Assembly: GCF_003856835.1 (NCBI RefSeq)
Contig: NZ_CP034145.1
Coordinates: 1,302,001 to 1,366,000 of the forward strand
From: Haloplanus aerogenes
Lineage (GTDB): Archaea > Halobacteriota > Halobacteria > Halobacteriales > Haloferacaceae
Direction of reading: 5' to 3'
DNA: 64,000 nucleotides
The notes beneath the pieces were generated by a model that saw only the letters and a program-made list of their open reading frames with translations, did not search any database and was not told the origin of the DNA. The stretch's first letter is position 1. Every line of letters begins with the position of its first letter. The translations under genes were made by a program, and so were the position numbers. Of the stretch, positions 1 to 8,450 are shown one piece after another.

Positions 1-265
1 GATACGCGAGCGGATAGAGTACGTCACCCGAGACGACTTCGCCCGCCTCGGTCGTCTGGACGACCCGGTTGCCGATGTTCCCACACGTGAAGATGTTCCC
101 CGGTTCGTCGTTGCCCCACATCAGGTCCTGTAACACCCGCGAGTCGGAACAACAGACGGTGACCACGTCCGGGTGCTGACTCTCCTGTACGTCGTCGAAG
201 TGGGAATCGTACGCGCGCGTGTGTGTCTCGTTGCCCCGTAACAACTCGACGACCGTCCGGTGCAT
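1..265 (-). CDS. Beta-carbonic anhydrase, N-terminal part (runs off the window)
   Basis: Interconverts CO2 and bicarbonate with a zinc ion in the cytoplasm. The N-terminal 88 residues are present. The motif CCSDSR near residues 38-43 supplies the zinc-ligand cysteine (39) and the Asp-Arg pair (41, 43) of beta-class enzymes, and a following GNIGN stretch matches the family. The ATG at 263-265 begins MHRTVVELLRGN, a normal start for these short enzymes. The zinc-ligand His/Cys of the C-terminal half lie outside the window, so activity cannot be judged. It is followed upstream by an AT-rich palindrome that may be its promoter. Confidence 0.88.
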   Translation of the reverse strand, partial: MHRTVVELLRGNETHTRAYDSHFDDVQESQHPDVVTVCCSDSRVLQDLMWGNDEPGNIFTCGNIGNRVVQTTEAGEVVSGDVLYPLAY

Positions 266-313
266 GACTGACCTACTACCGCGCCGGTCGCCATAGTGGT
301 TGGTGTTTCCGTA

Positions 314-325
314 ACTATTAATAGT
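314..325. promoter_or_regulatory. AT-rich 12-bp palindrome upstream of the carbonic anhydrase gene
   Basis: The sequence ACTATTAATAGT is a perfect palindrome in the short gap between the carbonic anhydrase start and the end of surE. On the minus strand it can serve as a TATA element roughly 50 nt upstream of the anhydrase ATG. Whether it is an operator, a TATA box or both is inference. Confidence 0.35.
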
Positions 326-337
326 GGGGTACGGCCG

Positions 338-1126
338 TCAGTCCTGGTACGCCTCCGCGAGGGCGTCGAGCGCTTCGTGGTGCTGGGAGCTGTGCGGAGC
401 CGTGAGCGGCGAGACACTGACTCGGCCCTCCACGATTGCCCGACGGTCGGTTCCCTCCGGGTCGGGGAGGTCCCCGTCACGCATCCGCGCCCAGACGTTG
501 TCGGTGAGGCTGATCCGCTCGCCCTGACGCTCGGCGCGCATGTCGTACAGCGTCGAGGGTTCGGTGATCTCCAGCGGTGCGAGGTCGTCGCCCTCGCTCC
601 AGATGGGGGCGTTGACGTTCAGATACTCGGCCTGATCGAACACGCCGGCGCCGAGGGCGTGATCGACGAGGTACGCCGTCGCCTCGGTGGCGTTGCGGTA
701 GTCCTCGGTCCGGTCGGCGGCGTGTTGCCACTCGCCGTCGCCGCCGGGGACGTACAGCGAGACGGCGATGGCGGGCACGTCGAAGAAGGCCGCCTCGACG
801 GCGGCGCTGACCGTGCCCGAGCGCCCGAGGACGTACGCCCCCAGATTCGCCCCGCGGTTACAGCCCGCGATCACCATGTCCACGTCGGGACAGAGCGCCT
901 CCAGGCCGACGACGGTGCAGTCCGCGGGCGTCCCGTGAATCGCGTAGCCGAGCTCGTGGGTCTCGACCTGGACCTCCCGCGACATCGCCCGCCCGACGGC
1001 GCTCTTGTCGCCGTTCGGCGCGACCGCAGTTACCTCGGTGAACTCGGAGAGCGCGTCGTAGAGGGCCCGGAAACCGACGGAGTCGATCCCGTCGTCGTTC
1101 GTCAGGAGGACGTGTGGCTCGTCCAT
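338..1126 (-). CDS. surE: SurE-type 5'/3'-nucleotidase
   Basis: SurE dephosphorylates nucleoside monophosphates and is a metal-dependent cytoplasmic enzyme. The N-terminal TNDDGIDSVG holds the two metal-binding aspartates, GCNRGANLG holds the ligand asparagine, and SGTVSAAVEAAFF matches the family helix. Length (262 residues) is typical. I chose the ATG at 1124-1126, giving MDEPHVLLTNDDG; a TTG two codons upstream would only add two residues. It stands alone, transcribed toward the carbonic anhydrase. Confidence 0.95.
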   Translation of the reverse strand: MDEPHVLLTNDDGIDSVGFRALYDALSEFTEVTAVAPNGDKSAVGRAMSREVQVETHELGYAIHGTPADCTVVGLEALCPDVDMVIAGCNRGANLGAYVLGRSGTVSAAVEAAFFDVPAIAVSLYVPGGDGEWQHAADRTEDYRNATEATAYLVDHALGAGVFDQAEYLNVNAPIWSEGDDLAPLEITEPSTLYDMRAERQGERISLTDNVWARMRDGDLPDPEGTDRRAIVEGRVSVSPLTAPHSSQHHEALDALAEAYQD

Positions 1127-1168
1127 GCCCAACCCTCGGGAGGCCGACGAGAAAGGCGCACCGCTTCG

Positions 1169-1219
1169 TACGGACGGTCGTGTCCGGTCGCCGCCGGTAA
1201 ACAGTTACAACAGTCCGTA
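1169..1219 (-). terminator. Possible 3' hairpin after the Rsm22-like gene
   Basis: Directly after the stop codon the 7-bp arms TACGGAC (1169-1175) and GTCCGTA (1213-1219) face each other across 37 nt that include a CCGG/CCGG pair. Read on the minus strand the segment also contains GTAACTGTT, a word that recurs just after two other stop codons in this window. A role in 3'-end formation is inference. Confidence 0.35.
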
Positions 1220-2611
1220 TTAGCCCACCATATCCACGACCGCCTCGTCGTCGACGACGAGGTTGTACGCCCCTTCGTCGTCGTTCCAGAGCGCGAGGAC
1301 GTTCTCGAACTGCAGGACGGCGCCGTAGTCGGCGTCGCCGAGCGCGCGGTTCAGCCCCGACTCCCGGGTCAACACCGCGTAGTGCTCCAGTTGCTCGCTC
1401 CCGTCGCCCACCTTGTAGAGCGGGTTGCCGCCGTCGGAGAGGTTCCGGCTCAACTTCACCGCCAGCAGGTCGATCCGGTCGGTGACGTGGTCTTCCATGT
1501 CGACCATCCGGGCGTGTCGCGACCGGTCACCGCGCACGTCCACCCGACGCATCCCGTCGGTCCGCAGGAGCGCGTAGGAGAACTTCACCGTCTCGTTGCG
1601 GAACGTGCCGGGCTCGCCGCCGGCGTCGTCGAGGCGGCGCTGGACGTGCGGGGCCTCGATCCGCGGCCGTTCGTCGAACGACCAGCCGTGATCCGCCGGC
1701 TCCAGCCCCGGCCACAGGCGGAGCGTCGGGGCGTACACCGTCGCGCCGCGGTCGCTCACGAGTTCCCGTTCTACCTCCCGGAGTCCCGTGCTGGTTTCGA
1801 GGTCCGCAGGTGCGAGTGCGAGGAGCGTCCCGTCTTCCGCGAGGGCGTCGAGCGCCTGTCCAGCCACAGCGGTCGGCTCGTCGAGTTCGCTCAGTACGTT
1901 CGCACAGACGACGAGGTCGTACGGGCCGTCGAACGCGAACTCCTCGACGTGCTCGCGGTGGATGGTCGCCCGGAAGTTCCGCCGGGTCTCGTCCAGCAGG
2001 TCGTCCAGCACGTCGGCGGCGGCGCTCGGTTCGACCGCGTGGTAGTCGACCACCGCATCGTCGGGGAGGTAGTCGTGGAGACCGAGTGCGGGGCCGCCGA
2101 CGCCCGCGCCGATATCGAGGACGCGGAGGCGACGGGGCAGACACGCTCGCTCGACCAGGTCGTCGAGGACGTACCCCACCGCCGCGTAGTAGTCGGGGAG
2201 GTGGTAGACGGCGTACCCCAGCGCCACTTCGGCGTCGTACTCGACCGGATTCCGGTAGTAGTAGTCCTCCTTCAGCCGGCGGATCACCTCGCGCAGGTGG
2301 GCACCCGACTCGTCGCGGTGCCAGTTGACGCCGTAGCGGTCCACCAGCAGGTCTTCGAGCACGTGGGTGTAGCGCTCGGGGAACTCGCGGGGCTCCCACC
2401 CGGGCGCCGACACCGGCTCCTCGTCGACCGGGACGAACGACCCATCCTCGCGTTCGTAGAGGCCGAGGTCGTACGCCTCCTCTCGCAGCACTCGCCGGAC
2501 GACTGCCGGGTGCGGCGTCTCCTCGACGTACTCGGAAATCTCGTCGGGGTCGATGGGGCGCACCTGCCGCAGGTACTTCGCGTTCGAGCGGACGGCCTCG
2601 CGGTCGATCAT
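1220..2611 (-). CDS. Rsm22-like SAM-dependent methyltransferase
   Basis: A 463-residue protein with a class I SAM-binding fold. VLDIGAGVGGPALGL near residues 164-178 is motif I, and CANVLSELDEP further on resembles motif IV. The C-terminal NETVKFSYALLRTDG matches the signature of Rsm22/mitoribosome-associated methyltransferases. Those are small-subunit rRNA or ribosome assembly factors, so an rRNA or ribosome substrate is the best guess. The N-terminal 150 residues are rich in Tyr and Arg and could form an RNA-binding domain. The start overlaps the stop of tyrA by four bases (ATGA), so translation is probably coupled. The methyl acceptor is unknown. Confidence 0.8.
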   Translation of the reverse strand: MIDREAVRSNAKYLRQVRPIDPDEISEYVEETPHPAVVRRVLREEAYDLGLYEREDGSFVPVDEEPVSAPGWEPREFPERYTHVLEDLLVDRYGVNWHRDESGAHLREVIRRLKEDYYYRNPVEYDAEVALGYAVYHLPDYYAAVGYVLDDLVERACLPRRLRVLDIGAGVGGPALGLHDYLPDDAVVDYHAVEPSAAADVLDDLLDETRRNFRATIHREHVEEFAFDGPYDLVVCANVLSELDEPTAVAGQALDALAEDGTLLALAPADLETSTGLREVERELVSDRGATVYAPTLRLWPGLEPADHGWSFDERPRIEAPHVQRRLDDAGGEPGTFRNETVKFSYALLRTDGMRRVDVRGDRSRHARMVDMEDHVTDRIDLLAVKLSRNLSDGGNPLYKVGDGSEQLEHYAVLTRESGLNRALGDADYGAVLQFENVLALWNDDEGAYNLVVDDEAVVDMVG

Positions 2612-3339
2612 CGCTCCCCCGCTTCGCGATAGAGGTCGTCGAACCCGTCGCCCTCGGCGTCGGCGACGCGTCGGGCGGCGTCGGCGACGCGGTCGGCACC
2701 CTCGAACGTCTCCTGAATCTCGCGATACACCCGTGGCGTCCCGTCGGTCACCGTCTCGACGAGGTCGTCGAGCGCGGCCGAGACGGGGGTAGCGAACTCG
2801 TCGCGCACGTCAGCGGCCGCGAGCGCGTACGCGAGAATCGCCGTGTGGGCGCCCGCCTGCACCGTCTCCATGGCCGCATCGTGTTCCGCGACGGTCGTCT
2901 CGAAGGGGTGGTTGCCCGCGGCTGCCACGTCCGCGCGGATGGCGTCGGTCGCCGGACCGGGTGCGTCGGCCACGACGGCGACGTTGCCGGGGGCGTTCGA
3001 CGCGGCGAACAGGGGATGCATCGACAGCCGTTCCCGATCCGGGAGCGCCGCCCGCATCGCCTCGACCGGACCCTCCATCACTCCGCTCACGTCACACATC
3101 GCTCGTTCGGCGTGCGGGGCGTAGCGCTCGACGGCGTCGGCGACCGCCGAAATCGGCACCGCGAGGCAGACGATGTCGAACGTCTCGGTCGTGTCCGCCG
3201 GCACCGCGCGAACGTCGTCGAGGCCGGCGGCGGCCGCCTCCGCCACCGCGGGGTCGACGTCGGTGACTGCGACCGGTCGGTCGGCGGTGCGGGCGATCCA
3301 CCGCCCCATCTCGCCCGCGCCGACCACCAGCAGATCCAT
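2608..3339 (-). CDS. tyrA: Prephenate dehydrogenase
   Basis: Converts prephenate to 4-hydroxyphenylpyruvate in tyrosine synthesis, using NAD(P). The Rossmann loop GAGEMGRWIA lies at residues 7-16, the acidic DVDP that binds the ribose follows, and DVSGVM...SMHPLFAASN is the conserved central region. The 243-residue length fits single-domain archaeal TyrA without a regulatory ACT domain. I chose the ATG at 3337-3339 (MDLLVVGAGEMG); the longer reading from a TTG adds nine residues with no homology feel. It is first of a two-gene unit with the methyltransferase. Confidence 0.85.
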   Translation of the reverse strand: MDLLVVGAGEMGRWIARTADRPVAVTDVDPAVAEAAAAGLDDVRAVPADTTETFDIVCLAVPISAVADAVERYAPHAERAMCDVSGVMEGPVEAMRAALPDRERLSMHPLFAASNAPGNVAVVADAPGPATDAIRADVAAAGNHPFETTVAEHDAAMETVQAGAHTAILAYALAAADVRDEFATPVSAALDDLVETVTDGTPRVYREIQETFEGADRVADAARRVADAEGDGFDDLYREAGER

Positions 3340-3417
3340 GCGCGTGGCTTTCCCCTCACCGCTCAAAAGGGGTTCGGTGCGGGCTAGTGGTGCGGGAGTC
3401 TCCCCGGCCGACGACGG

Positions 3418-4587
3418 TTAGAGACCCAGCCGGAAGACGCGATTCCCGAGCAAGAGCGCCAGTCCCAGCCCCGTCACGCCGACGAGGAGGCCGTACGCCA
3501 CCTCCCACCCCGCCACGTCGGAGAGGACGCCGACGACGACGCTGCCCGTCGCGCCCAGCACCATGTACGCGGTGCGGACGAGGCCGAAGGCGGCGCCGCG
3601 TTCGTCCGCCTCGAACTTGTCGAAAAAGCGCGACTGGAGGGGCGCACCCCACGTCATCGCGGCACCGACGCAGACGACGGCGGGCAGGAGCGCGAGTTCC
3701 GGCCCGGCGACGAGGAGGGTGTAGCCGACGACGCCGAGCGCCATCGTCGCTATCGCGGCGCCGTCGCGACCGATCCGGTCCGACACCCACCCGGTCGTCG
3801 GCTGGACGAGGCCGTTGACGACGAAGTAGGCGGAGAACAGGAGACCGGCGCTCGTCTCGGGGAGGCCGCGAAAGGAGACGAGGAAGGTGGGGAGGAAGGA
3901 GGCGGTCGCCTGCCAGCAGAAGGCGCCGAGGACGGCGACGGCGGTGGTGAACGTGATCGGAGGTCGAGAGAGGAGCGCGACGAGCGGACGGATCGCCATC
4001 CGGTCGCGCATCGACTCGTCCGGGCGTTCCGGCGGCGTCGGCTCGATCCGCCACCCGAACGCGACGAAGACGGGGACGGCGACGGCGGCGCCGACGGCGA
4101 TGGCCGCCCGCCAGTCGTAGCGCGCCGCCACCGCGGTGGCGACGACGGGGGCGATCAGCCCCGCCAGCGGCCCGCCAGCGACGTGGAGGCCGATGGCGCG
4201 CCCGATGTCGTCGAACTCCTTCGTGAGGAGGGTGGTGGCGACGCTGTAGTGGAGACCGGCGCCGGCGCCGAGCGCGACGGTCAGGATCGCGAAGGCGACG
4301 AAGTTCGGCGAGAGGGAGAGCAGGAGGCTCGCACAGCCGGTGATCCCCACCGCGGCGAGGATCACCCGTCGCTCGCCGAAGCGGTCACCGAGGATGCCGG
4401 AGGGGAACTGCGTGAGGGCGTAGGCGGCCCACATCCCCGAGAGCGCGAGGCCGACGGCGCCGGTGGAGACGCCGAACCCGTCGGTCACGTCGGGGACGAC
4501 CGGACTGATCACCAGTCGGGCGAGCATCGTCGACGCGAACGCGAGCGTACAGAGCCCGAGGACCGTATGGCGATACTGCCAGTTCAC
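3418..4587 (-). CDS. MFS transporter
   Basis: A 389-residue polytopic protein with about 12 transmembrane helices in two six-helix halves. The loop after helix 2 reads GILGDRFGERRV, the classical MFS G-x-L-x-D-R-x-G-x-R/K motif, and the equivalent loop in the second half reads GWVSDRIGRDGA. A GTG at 4585-4587 is the start; the first helix follows within 15 residues. The substrate cannot be inferred: no metabolic neighbour points to one. It is separated from tyrA by about 80 nt. Confidence 0.88.
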   Translation of the reverse strand: MNWQYRHTVLGLCTLAFASTMLARLVISPVVPDVTDGFGVSTGAVGLALSGMWAAYALTQFPSGILGDRFGERRVILAAVGITGCASLLLSLSPNFVAFAILTVALGAGAGLHYSVATTLLTKEFDDIGRAIGLHVAGGPLAGLIAPVVATAVAARYDWRAAIAVGAAVAVPVFVAFGWRIEPTPPERPDESMRDRMAIRPLVALLSRPPITFTTAVAVLGAFCWQATASFLPTFLVSFRGLPETSAGLLFSAYFVVNGLVQPTTGWVSDRIGRDGAAIATMALGVVGYTLLVAGPELALLPAVVCVGAAMTWGAPLQSRFFDKFEADERGAAFGLVRTAYMVLGATGSVVVGVLSDVAGWEVAYGLLVGVTGLGLALLLGNRVFRLGL

Positions 4588-4680
4588 ACCGGCCGTGGGC
4601 CGACACGGAAAAAGTGCCTTCCGATTTACCGGCTCTGCTGTACGCCGAGGGCCGTGACAGGAACCGCCCGCCGACGCGCT

Positions 4681-5031
4681 CTAGCTGTCGTCGTCCGACC
4701 CGCTCTCGACATCGATGCGGTGTGGTTCGTCCCGATCCGTCTCGTCGTCCCCGCCCAGGAGCGTCGACTGGACGTTCTTGGCGAACGACTCGACCTGATT
4801 ACGGAGCGTCTTGACCTCGTCCTCGAACTCCTCGACGGAGCGCTCCACGTAGTGAACCCGCTGGAGGGGGATGCGGCGGACGATGTCGTTGCCGGTCTCG
4901 TCTTCGTCGAGTTTGACGAGCCAGTGGTCCTGGAAGTAGGCGACCCGCGCGTTGTCGACCGTCCGCTCGACGGTGCCCTCGTCGGGGTCGTCGTAGACGA
5001 TGACTGCCTCTCCGCGATCTGGCTGGGCCAT
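4681..5031 (-). CDS. Conserved haloarchaeal protein of unknown function
   Basis: A 116-residue acidic protein that I recognise only as a haloarchaeal hypothetical. Residues 1-60 are predicted beta-rich (AVIVYDDPDEG, ARVAYFQDHWLVKLDEDE), residues 61-95 form a helix with heptad character (VERSVEEFEDEVKTLRNQVESF split over two turns), and the tail is very acidic. It may oligomerise through the helix. No catalytic motif is visible. It is a single gene with its own ATG at 5029-5031. Confidence 0.75.
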   Translation of the reverse strand: MAQPDRGEAVIVYDDPDEGTVERTVDNARVAYFQDHWLVKLDEDETGNDIVRRIPLQRVHYVERSVEEFEDEVKTLRNQVESFAKNVQSTLLGGDDETDRDEPHRIDVESGSDDDS

Positions 5032-5105
5032 ACTTCTACGTGCCCGTCGAGACTTGTAGGTTCGTTGCTACTGTCGCGTTCGAGAGCTACGACCGTGGTA
5101 CCGGT

Positions 5106-6275
5106 CTAGACGACGAGTTCGACCGGATACTCCGTCAGGTTCTCGTAGCCGTCCTCGGTGACGACGACGAGATCCTCGATGCGCACCCCGCCCACGTCGG
5201 GATCGTAGAGCCCCGGTTCGATGGTGATCACGTTCCTCGGTTCGAGTTCCGCGCCGTCCGGAGCGATCCGTGGGAGTTCGTGCACGTCGAGGCCGACGCC
5301 GTGGCCGGTGCTGTGGATGAACCCCGTCTCCGCGTCGGGATCGGAACGGAGCGTCGGCAGGCCCGCGTCCTCGTACACGTCGCAGACGGCGTCGTGGACC
5401 GTGGCGCCGGTGACGCCGGGTTCCACCGCGTCGAGCGCCGCCCGCCGTGCCTCGTCGGTCAGGTCGAACCACTCCCGCAGGGTCGCGCTCGGCTCACCTT
5501 TCAGGAACGTCCGCGTCATGTCGGCGTGATACCGCGTCTCCGTGTCGCGCGGGAAGATATCGATCACGATGGGTTCGTCCGCGCGGAGCGGCCCCGATCC
5601 CCGGTCGTGCGGATCGGCGGCGTCGGCGCCACAGGCGACGATGGTCTCGTCGAGCGCACACCCCTCCTCCAAGAGCGTCAGTTCGATCTCCCGTCGGACC
5701 GCCTCGCTGGTCAGCGCGTCGCCATCGTGGTGGAGGACGCCCTCGACGACGGTCGCGGATTCGAGAAGCGACTCCGCGGCCGCCATCGCCCGCTCGTTCG
5801 CCCGCTGGGCGCGGCGGACGTGATCGATCTCCTCCGGCGTCTTGACCGCCCGAATCTCGGCGACGGCGTCCGCCTCGTCCACCTCGACGGTCACACCGGC
5901 CTCGCGGAGGCCGTCCGCGGTGCCGAGGGGGAACCGGCCGGGGACCAGCACCGACTCGACGCCGTGGTCGGCGAGGAAGTCGGCGACGACGACTCCGCGA
6001 CCGGTCTCCCGGCCGAGTTCCCCCACCCGGTCGCGGTAGTCGTACGCCGAGAGACGGGAGACGGTGGCCGCACGCGCCTCCTTCTTCGCGCGACCGTACT
6101 CGAGCCCAGAGACGAGGAGATGAACGCCATCCGGCGTGTAGCAGGTGACGAAGGGGTCCGGGGCGCCGAACCCCGAGAGGTAGCGCTGGGTCGAGTCGGT
6201 CCCGTCGGCGTCGAGCAGGTAGCCGTCATGGTCGGCGCCGAGCGTGGTAGCGAGGGCGGAGAGATCAGGTTGCAT
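5106..6275 (-). CDS. M24 family metallopeptidase (Xaa-Pro peptidase type)
   Basis: Cytoplasmic peptidase of the pita-bread fold, probably cleaving Xaa-Pro dipeptides. The N-terminal half is a creatinase-like domain. The C-terminal half carries all five dinuclear-metal ligands: the Asp pair in IDIFPRD and HADMTRTF, the His in GHGVGLDVHE, and Glu residues in TIEPGLY and VRIEDLV. Length 389 from the ATG at 6273-6275 (MQPDLSALATTLG); the longer frame adds a proline/arginine-rich stretch that looks non-coding. Substrate specificity is inferred from the family. Confidence 0.9.
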   Translation of the reverse strand: MQPDLSALATTLGADHDGYLLDADGTDSTQRYLSGFGAPDPFVTCYTPDGVHLLVSGLEYGRAKKEARAATVSRLSAYDYRDRVGELGRETGRGVVVADFLADHGVESVLVPGRFPLGTADGLREAGVTVEVDEADAVAEIRAVKTPEEIDHVRRAQRANERAMAAAESLLESATVVEGVLHHDGDALTSEAVRREIELTLLEEGCALDETIVACGADAADPHDRGSGPLRADEPIVIDIFPRDTETRYHADMTRTFLKGEPSATLREWFDLTDEARRAALDAVEPGVTGATVHDAVCDVYEDAGLPTLRSDPDAETGFIHSTGHGVGLDVHELPRIAPDGAELEPRNVITIEPGLYDPDVGGVRIEDLVVVTEDGYENLTEYPVELVV

Positions 6276-6378
6276 GGGAGGTGGTCGGGGACGGGAGGGC
6301 AAAACGCTTGGCAGGGCGTCGGGCGACTGGGCCGCGTCATTCGATGGCGGCCGTCTCTATCGGTGTGGTCGCTTCCCA

Positions 6379-6903
6379 TTACTCGTCGTCTTCGTCGTCA
6401 GCGTCGCCTTCGCGCTCGTCGTCTTCGTCATCAGCGTCGCCTTCGCGCTCCTCGTGTTCACCGGACTCGTCGTCTCCGTCCGCCGACTCCACGTCGTACT
6501 CGTACTTCTCCTCGACGAGCGTGAGCGAATCGTCCCGAACGACGAACTCCAGTTTGCCTTCGGCGTGGTCGGATTCGTACTCGACTTCGAGTTCGTCGAG
6601 TGATTCACCGTCCTCGGTCAGCGCCGACCGGTCGACCGTCGCCGTGCCGTTCGCGTCGGTCGTGACGGTGACTTCGTCCTCGCCTTCGACGGTGATCGAT
6701 GCGTTCTCGACGGGTGTCCCGTCGTCCGCGACGGTCACCGTGACCGTCTCGTTGCCGAGCGTCGCGTCCATCTCCAGCGCCGAGACGGTGCCTGTCGACG
6801 TAGATGCGCTCGCGTCGGTCTGTGCGACGCCGGTCGCGGCGACGCCGCCTCCGGCGACGAGCAATACGGCCAGGACTGCGATCAGGGGTTTCGAGAGTGC
6901 CAT
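6379..6903 (-). CDS. Secreted or surface protein with Ig-like domain and acidic repeat tail
   Basis: Starts MALSKPLIAVLAVLLVAGGGVAA, a clear N-terminal hydrophobic signal segment (ATG at 6901-6903). The mature part has a beta-sandwich reading (NETVTVTVADDGTPVENASI...GTATVDRSALTEDG) resembling bacterial Ig-like or carboxypeptidase-regulatory-like domains. The last 25 residues are nearly all Glu, Asp and Gly, and contain an 11-residue unit (EREGDADDEDD) in tandem, encoded by matching DNA repeats at about 6379-6450. Function unknown; no lipobox is visible. It is probably exported to the cell surface. Tail length may vary between strains. Confidence 0.75.
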   Translation of the reverse strand: MALSKPLIAVLAVLLVAGGGVAATGVAQTDASASTSTGTVSALEMDATLGNETVTVTVADDGTPVENASITVEGEDEVTVTTDANGTATVDRSALTEDGESLDELEVEYESDHAEGKLEFVVRDDSLTLVEEKYEYDVESADGDDESGEHEEREGDADDEDDEREGDADDEDDE

Positions 6904-6997
6904 CGCGGTCGGTCCGTGTGATGGACACCGCATAAACCACCTCGACGGTCAACGCCGATGACCCCGATTTAACTCCGATTAAGCCGCCTGAACCGGC

Positions 6998-7693
6998 TCA
7001 CGCCAGCGTCCGCACGGCGTCGACGAGGAAGACGACGCCGAACCCGCCGAGGACGAGCGCACTCGCGCCGGCGACGACGGGCGCGAATCTGGCGACGCGT
7101 CGCTGGGCCGCGCGGAGCGCCGCCGGGAAGCCGGTGATCCACAGCGTGATGCCGAGGAAGAAGCCGGCGATGAGCGCCGGGCTTCCGGTCCGCACCACCA
7201 GCAGGCCGGCGAGGTCGGCGCCGACGTACGGCGTGTACGAGAGCACGTCGAGTTGCCCGGGTTCGAGCAGGCCGACGCCGATAGTCAACCAAAAGAGGAT
7301 CTGGTAGGGGTTGGTGAGCGCGAGGACGAACGCCTTGCGGAAGCCGGTGGCTGCCCGCGCCGCCGCGCTGTCGGTCGAGGTGGGGACGGCGTCCACGTCA
7401 CCCACGGCGTCCATCGCGGCCCCGTAGGCGAAGTAGAGCATCAGGACGCCGCCGACGCCCACCATCGCCGCGCGAAGTGTTGGAAACCGTTCGACGAAGG
7501 TGACGACGCCGAGCAGCGCGCCGACGAAGAAGACGGCGTCGGCGGTCATCGCACCCAGTCCGGTTCGAGCACCTGCGAGCCAGCCGTTGGTGACGGACTC
7601 CTCGGCGATGACGGCGTTCATCGGTCCCGGCGGAGCGGCGAGTGCGAGGCCGAAGACGACGCCCGCCAGGAGCGACGGAAGGGGGTTCGGCAC
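6998..7693 (-). CDS. LysE family transporter
   Basis: A 231-residue membrane protein with about six helices. The N-terminal FGLALAAPPGPMNAVIAEESVTNG contains the conserved P-G-P segment of LysE/RhtB exporters, and the gene is of family length. These proteins export amino acids or other small solutes; the cargo here is unknown. The start is a GTG at 7691-7693. It lies alone between the secreted protein and the GDT1-like gene, with 46 nt separating it from the latter, so the two are not clearly one operon. Confidence 0.85.
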   Translation of the reverse strand: MPNPLPSLLAGVVFGLALAAPPGPMNAVIAEESVTNGWLAGARTGLGAMTADAVFFVGALLGVVTFVERFPTLRAAMVGVGGVLMLYFAYGAAMDAVGDVDAVPTSTDSAAARAATGFRKAFVLALTNPYQILFWLTIGVGLLEPGQLDVLSYTPYVGADLAGLLVVRTGSPALIAGFFLGITLWITGFPAALRAAQRRVARFAPVVAGASALVLGGFGVVFLVDAVRTLA

Positions 7694-7739
7694 GGCTGAT
7701 CACTCGCCGTCGACCAAAAATAACGTACCGCTTTCCGCG

Positions 7740-8450
7740 TCAGAACAGCGTTAGCACGGCCGTCGACGCCACCTCGACGATGGTCTCCCAGACGGAGAAG
7801 CCGGTGACGATGCTCAGGACGGTGTCTGCCGCGAAGAAGGCGAACAAGCCAGCGGAGAAGAAGTGCGCCTTCCGCAGGTCGAGACGGTGGGAGAACTTGT
7901 GGAAGAAGAAGGCGTTCGCGAGGCTCACGGGGATGATCGCGAGCATCTCGCCGGCCCAGATGGCGGGGTGGGCGCCGTACTGTGCGGCGAGACCGATGGT
8001 CACCAGCTGTGTCTTGTCACCGAACTCGCCGGCCGCCATCATCGCGAAGATGGGGACGAAGCCGCCGAGGGCGTCGGGCACCTCTCGGCCGAACACCCGC
8101 GGCTGGAAGTCGTTGCCGAGCGCGGTGACGCCGCCGTCCGTCGCCGCCGGATCGACTCGTTTCGCCTCGCCACTCGCCGGCGCCGAGCGGTAGAGCAGGA
8201 TGGCGAACACGAAAAAGAGGGCGGCGGTGAATGCGTCGAGGACGACCGGCGGGAGCGCACGCTGGAGCGCCTCTCCGAAGAGGATTTCCAGCGCCGTCCA
8301 CCCCGCGAAGGCGGTGCCTGCGGCGCTCACCACCACCCACGGGTTGTAGCGAGTCGACAGCCCCGCGATGATGAACTGCACCTTCTCGCCGGGCAGGACG
8401 ACGAGTTGGGCCACGAAGGCGACGGTGAGGATTTCGAGCCACCCGGTCAC
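7740..8450 (-). CDS. GDT1/TMEM165 (UPF0016) family Mn2+/Ca2+ exporter
   Basis: A 236-residue membrane protein with two homologous three-helix repeats. The second repeat holds the canonical ion-binding motif EFGDKTQL. The first repeat reads LPGEKVQF instead of E-x-G-D-K/R-T/S, so Asp is replaced by Glu and Thr by Val. Characterised relatives export manganese or calcium in exchange for protons. A GTG start at 8448-8450 overlaps the stop of the upstream DtxR-type regulator gene by four bases, so the two are co-translated. Metal export under control of that regulator is a strong contextual inference. Confidence 0.88.
   Translation of the reverse strand: MTGWLEILTVAFVAQLVVLPGEKVQFIIAGLSTRYNPWVVVSAAGTAFAGWTALEILFGEALQRALPPVVLDAFTAALFFVFAILLYRSAPASGEAKRVDPAATDGGVTALGNDFQPRVFGREVPDALGGFVPIFAMMAAGEFGDKTQLVTIGLAAQYGAHPAIWAGEMLAIIPVSLANAFFFHKFSHRLDLRKAHFFSAGLFAFFAADTVLSIVTGFSVWETIVEVASTAVLTLF

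Noticed and set aside
296-2632. A 778-residue open frame on the plus strand, and similar long frames at 23005-26172 (upstream part) and 11499-13811
   Set aside because: These run antisense to, or beyond, clear genes (SurE, the methyltransferase, DUF2298, PH proteins). They have no recognisable motifs and long stretches rich in arginine, proline and alanine, which is typical of GC-rich shadow frames.
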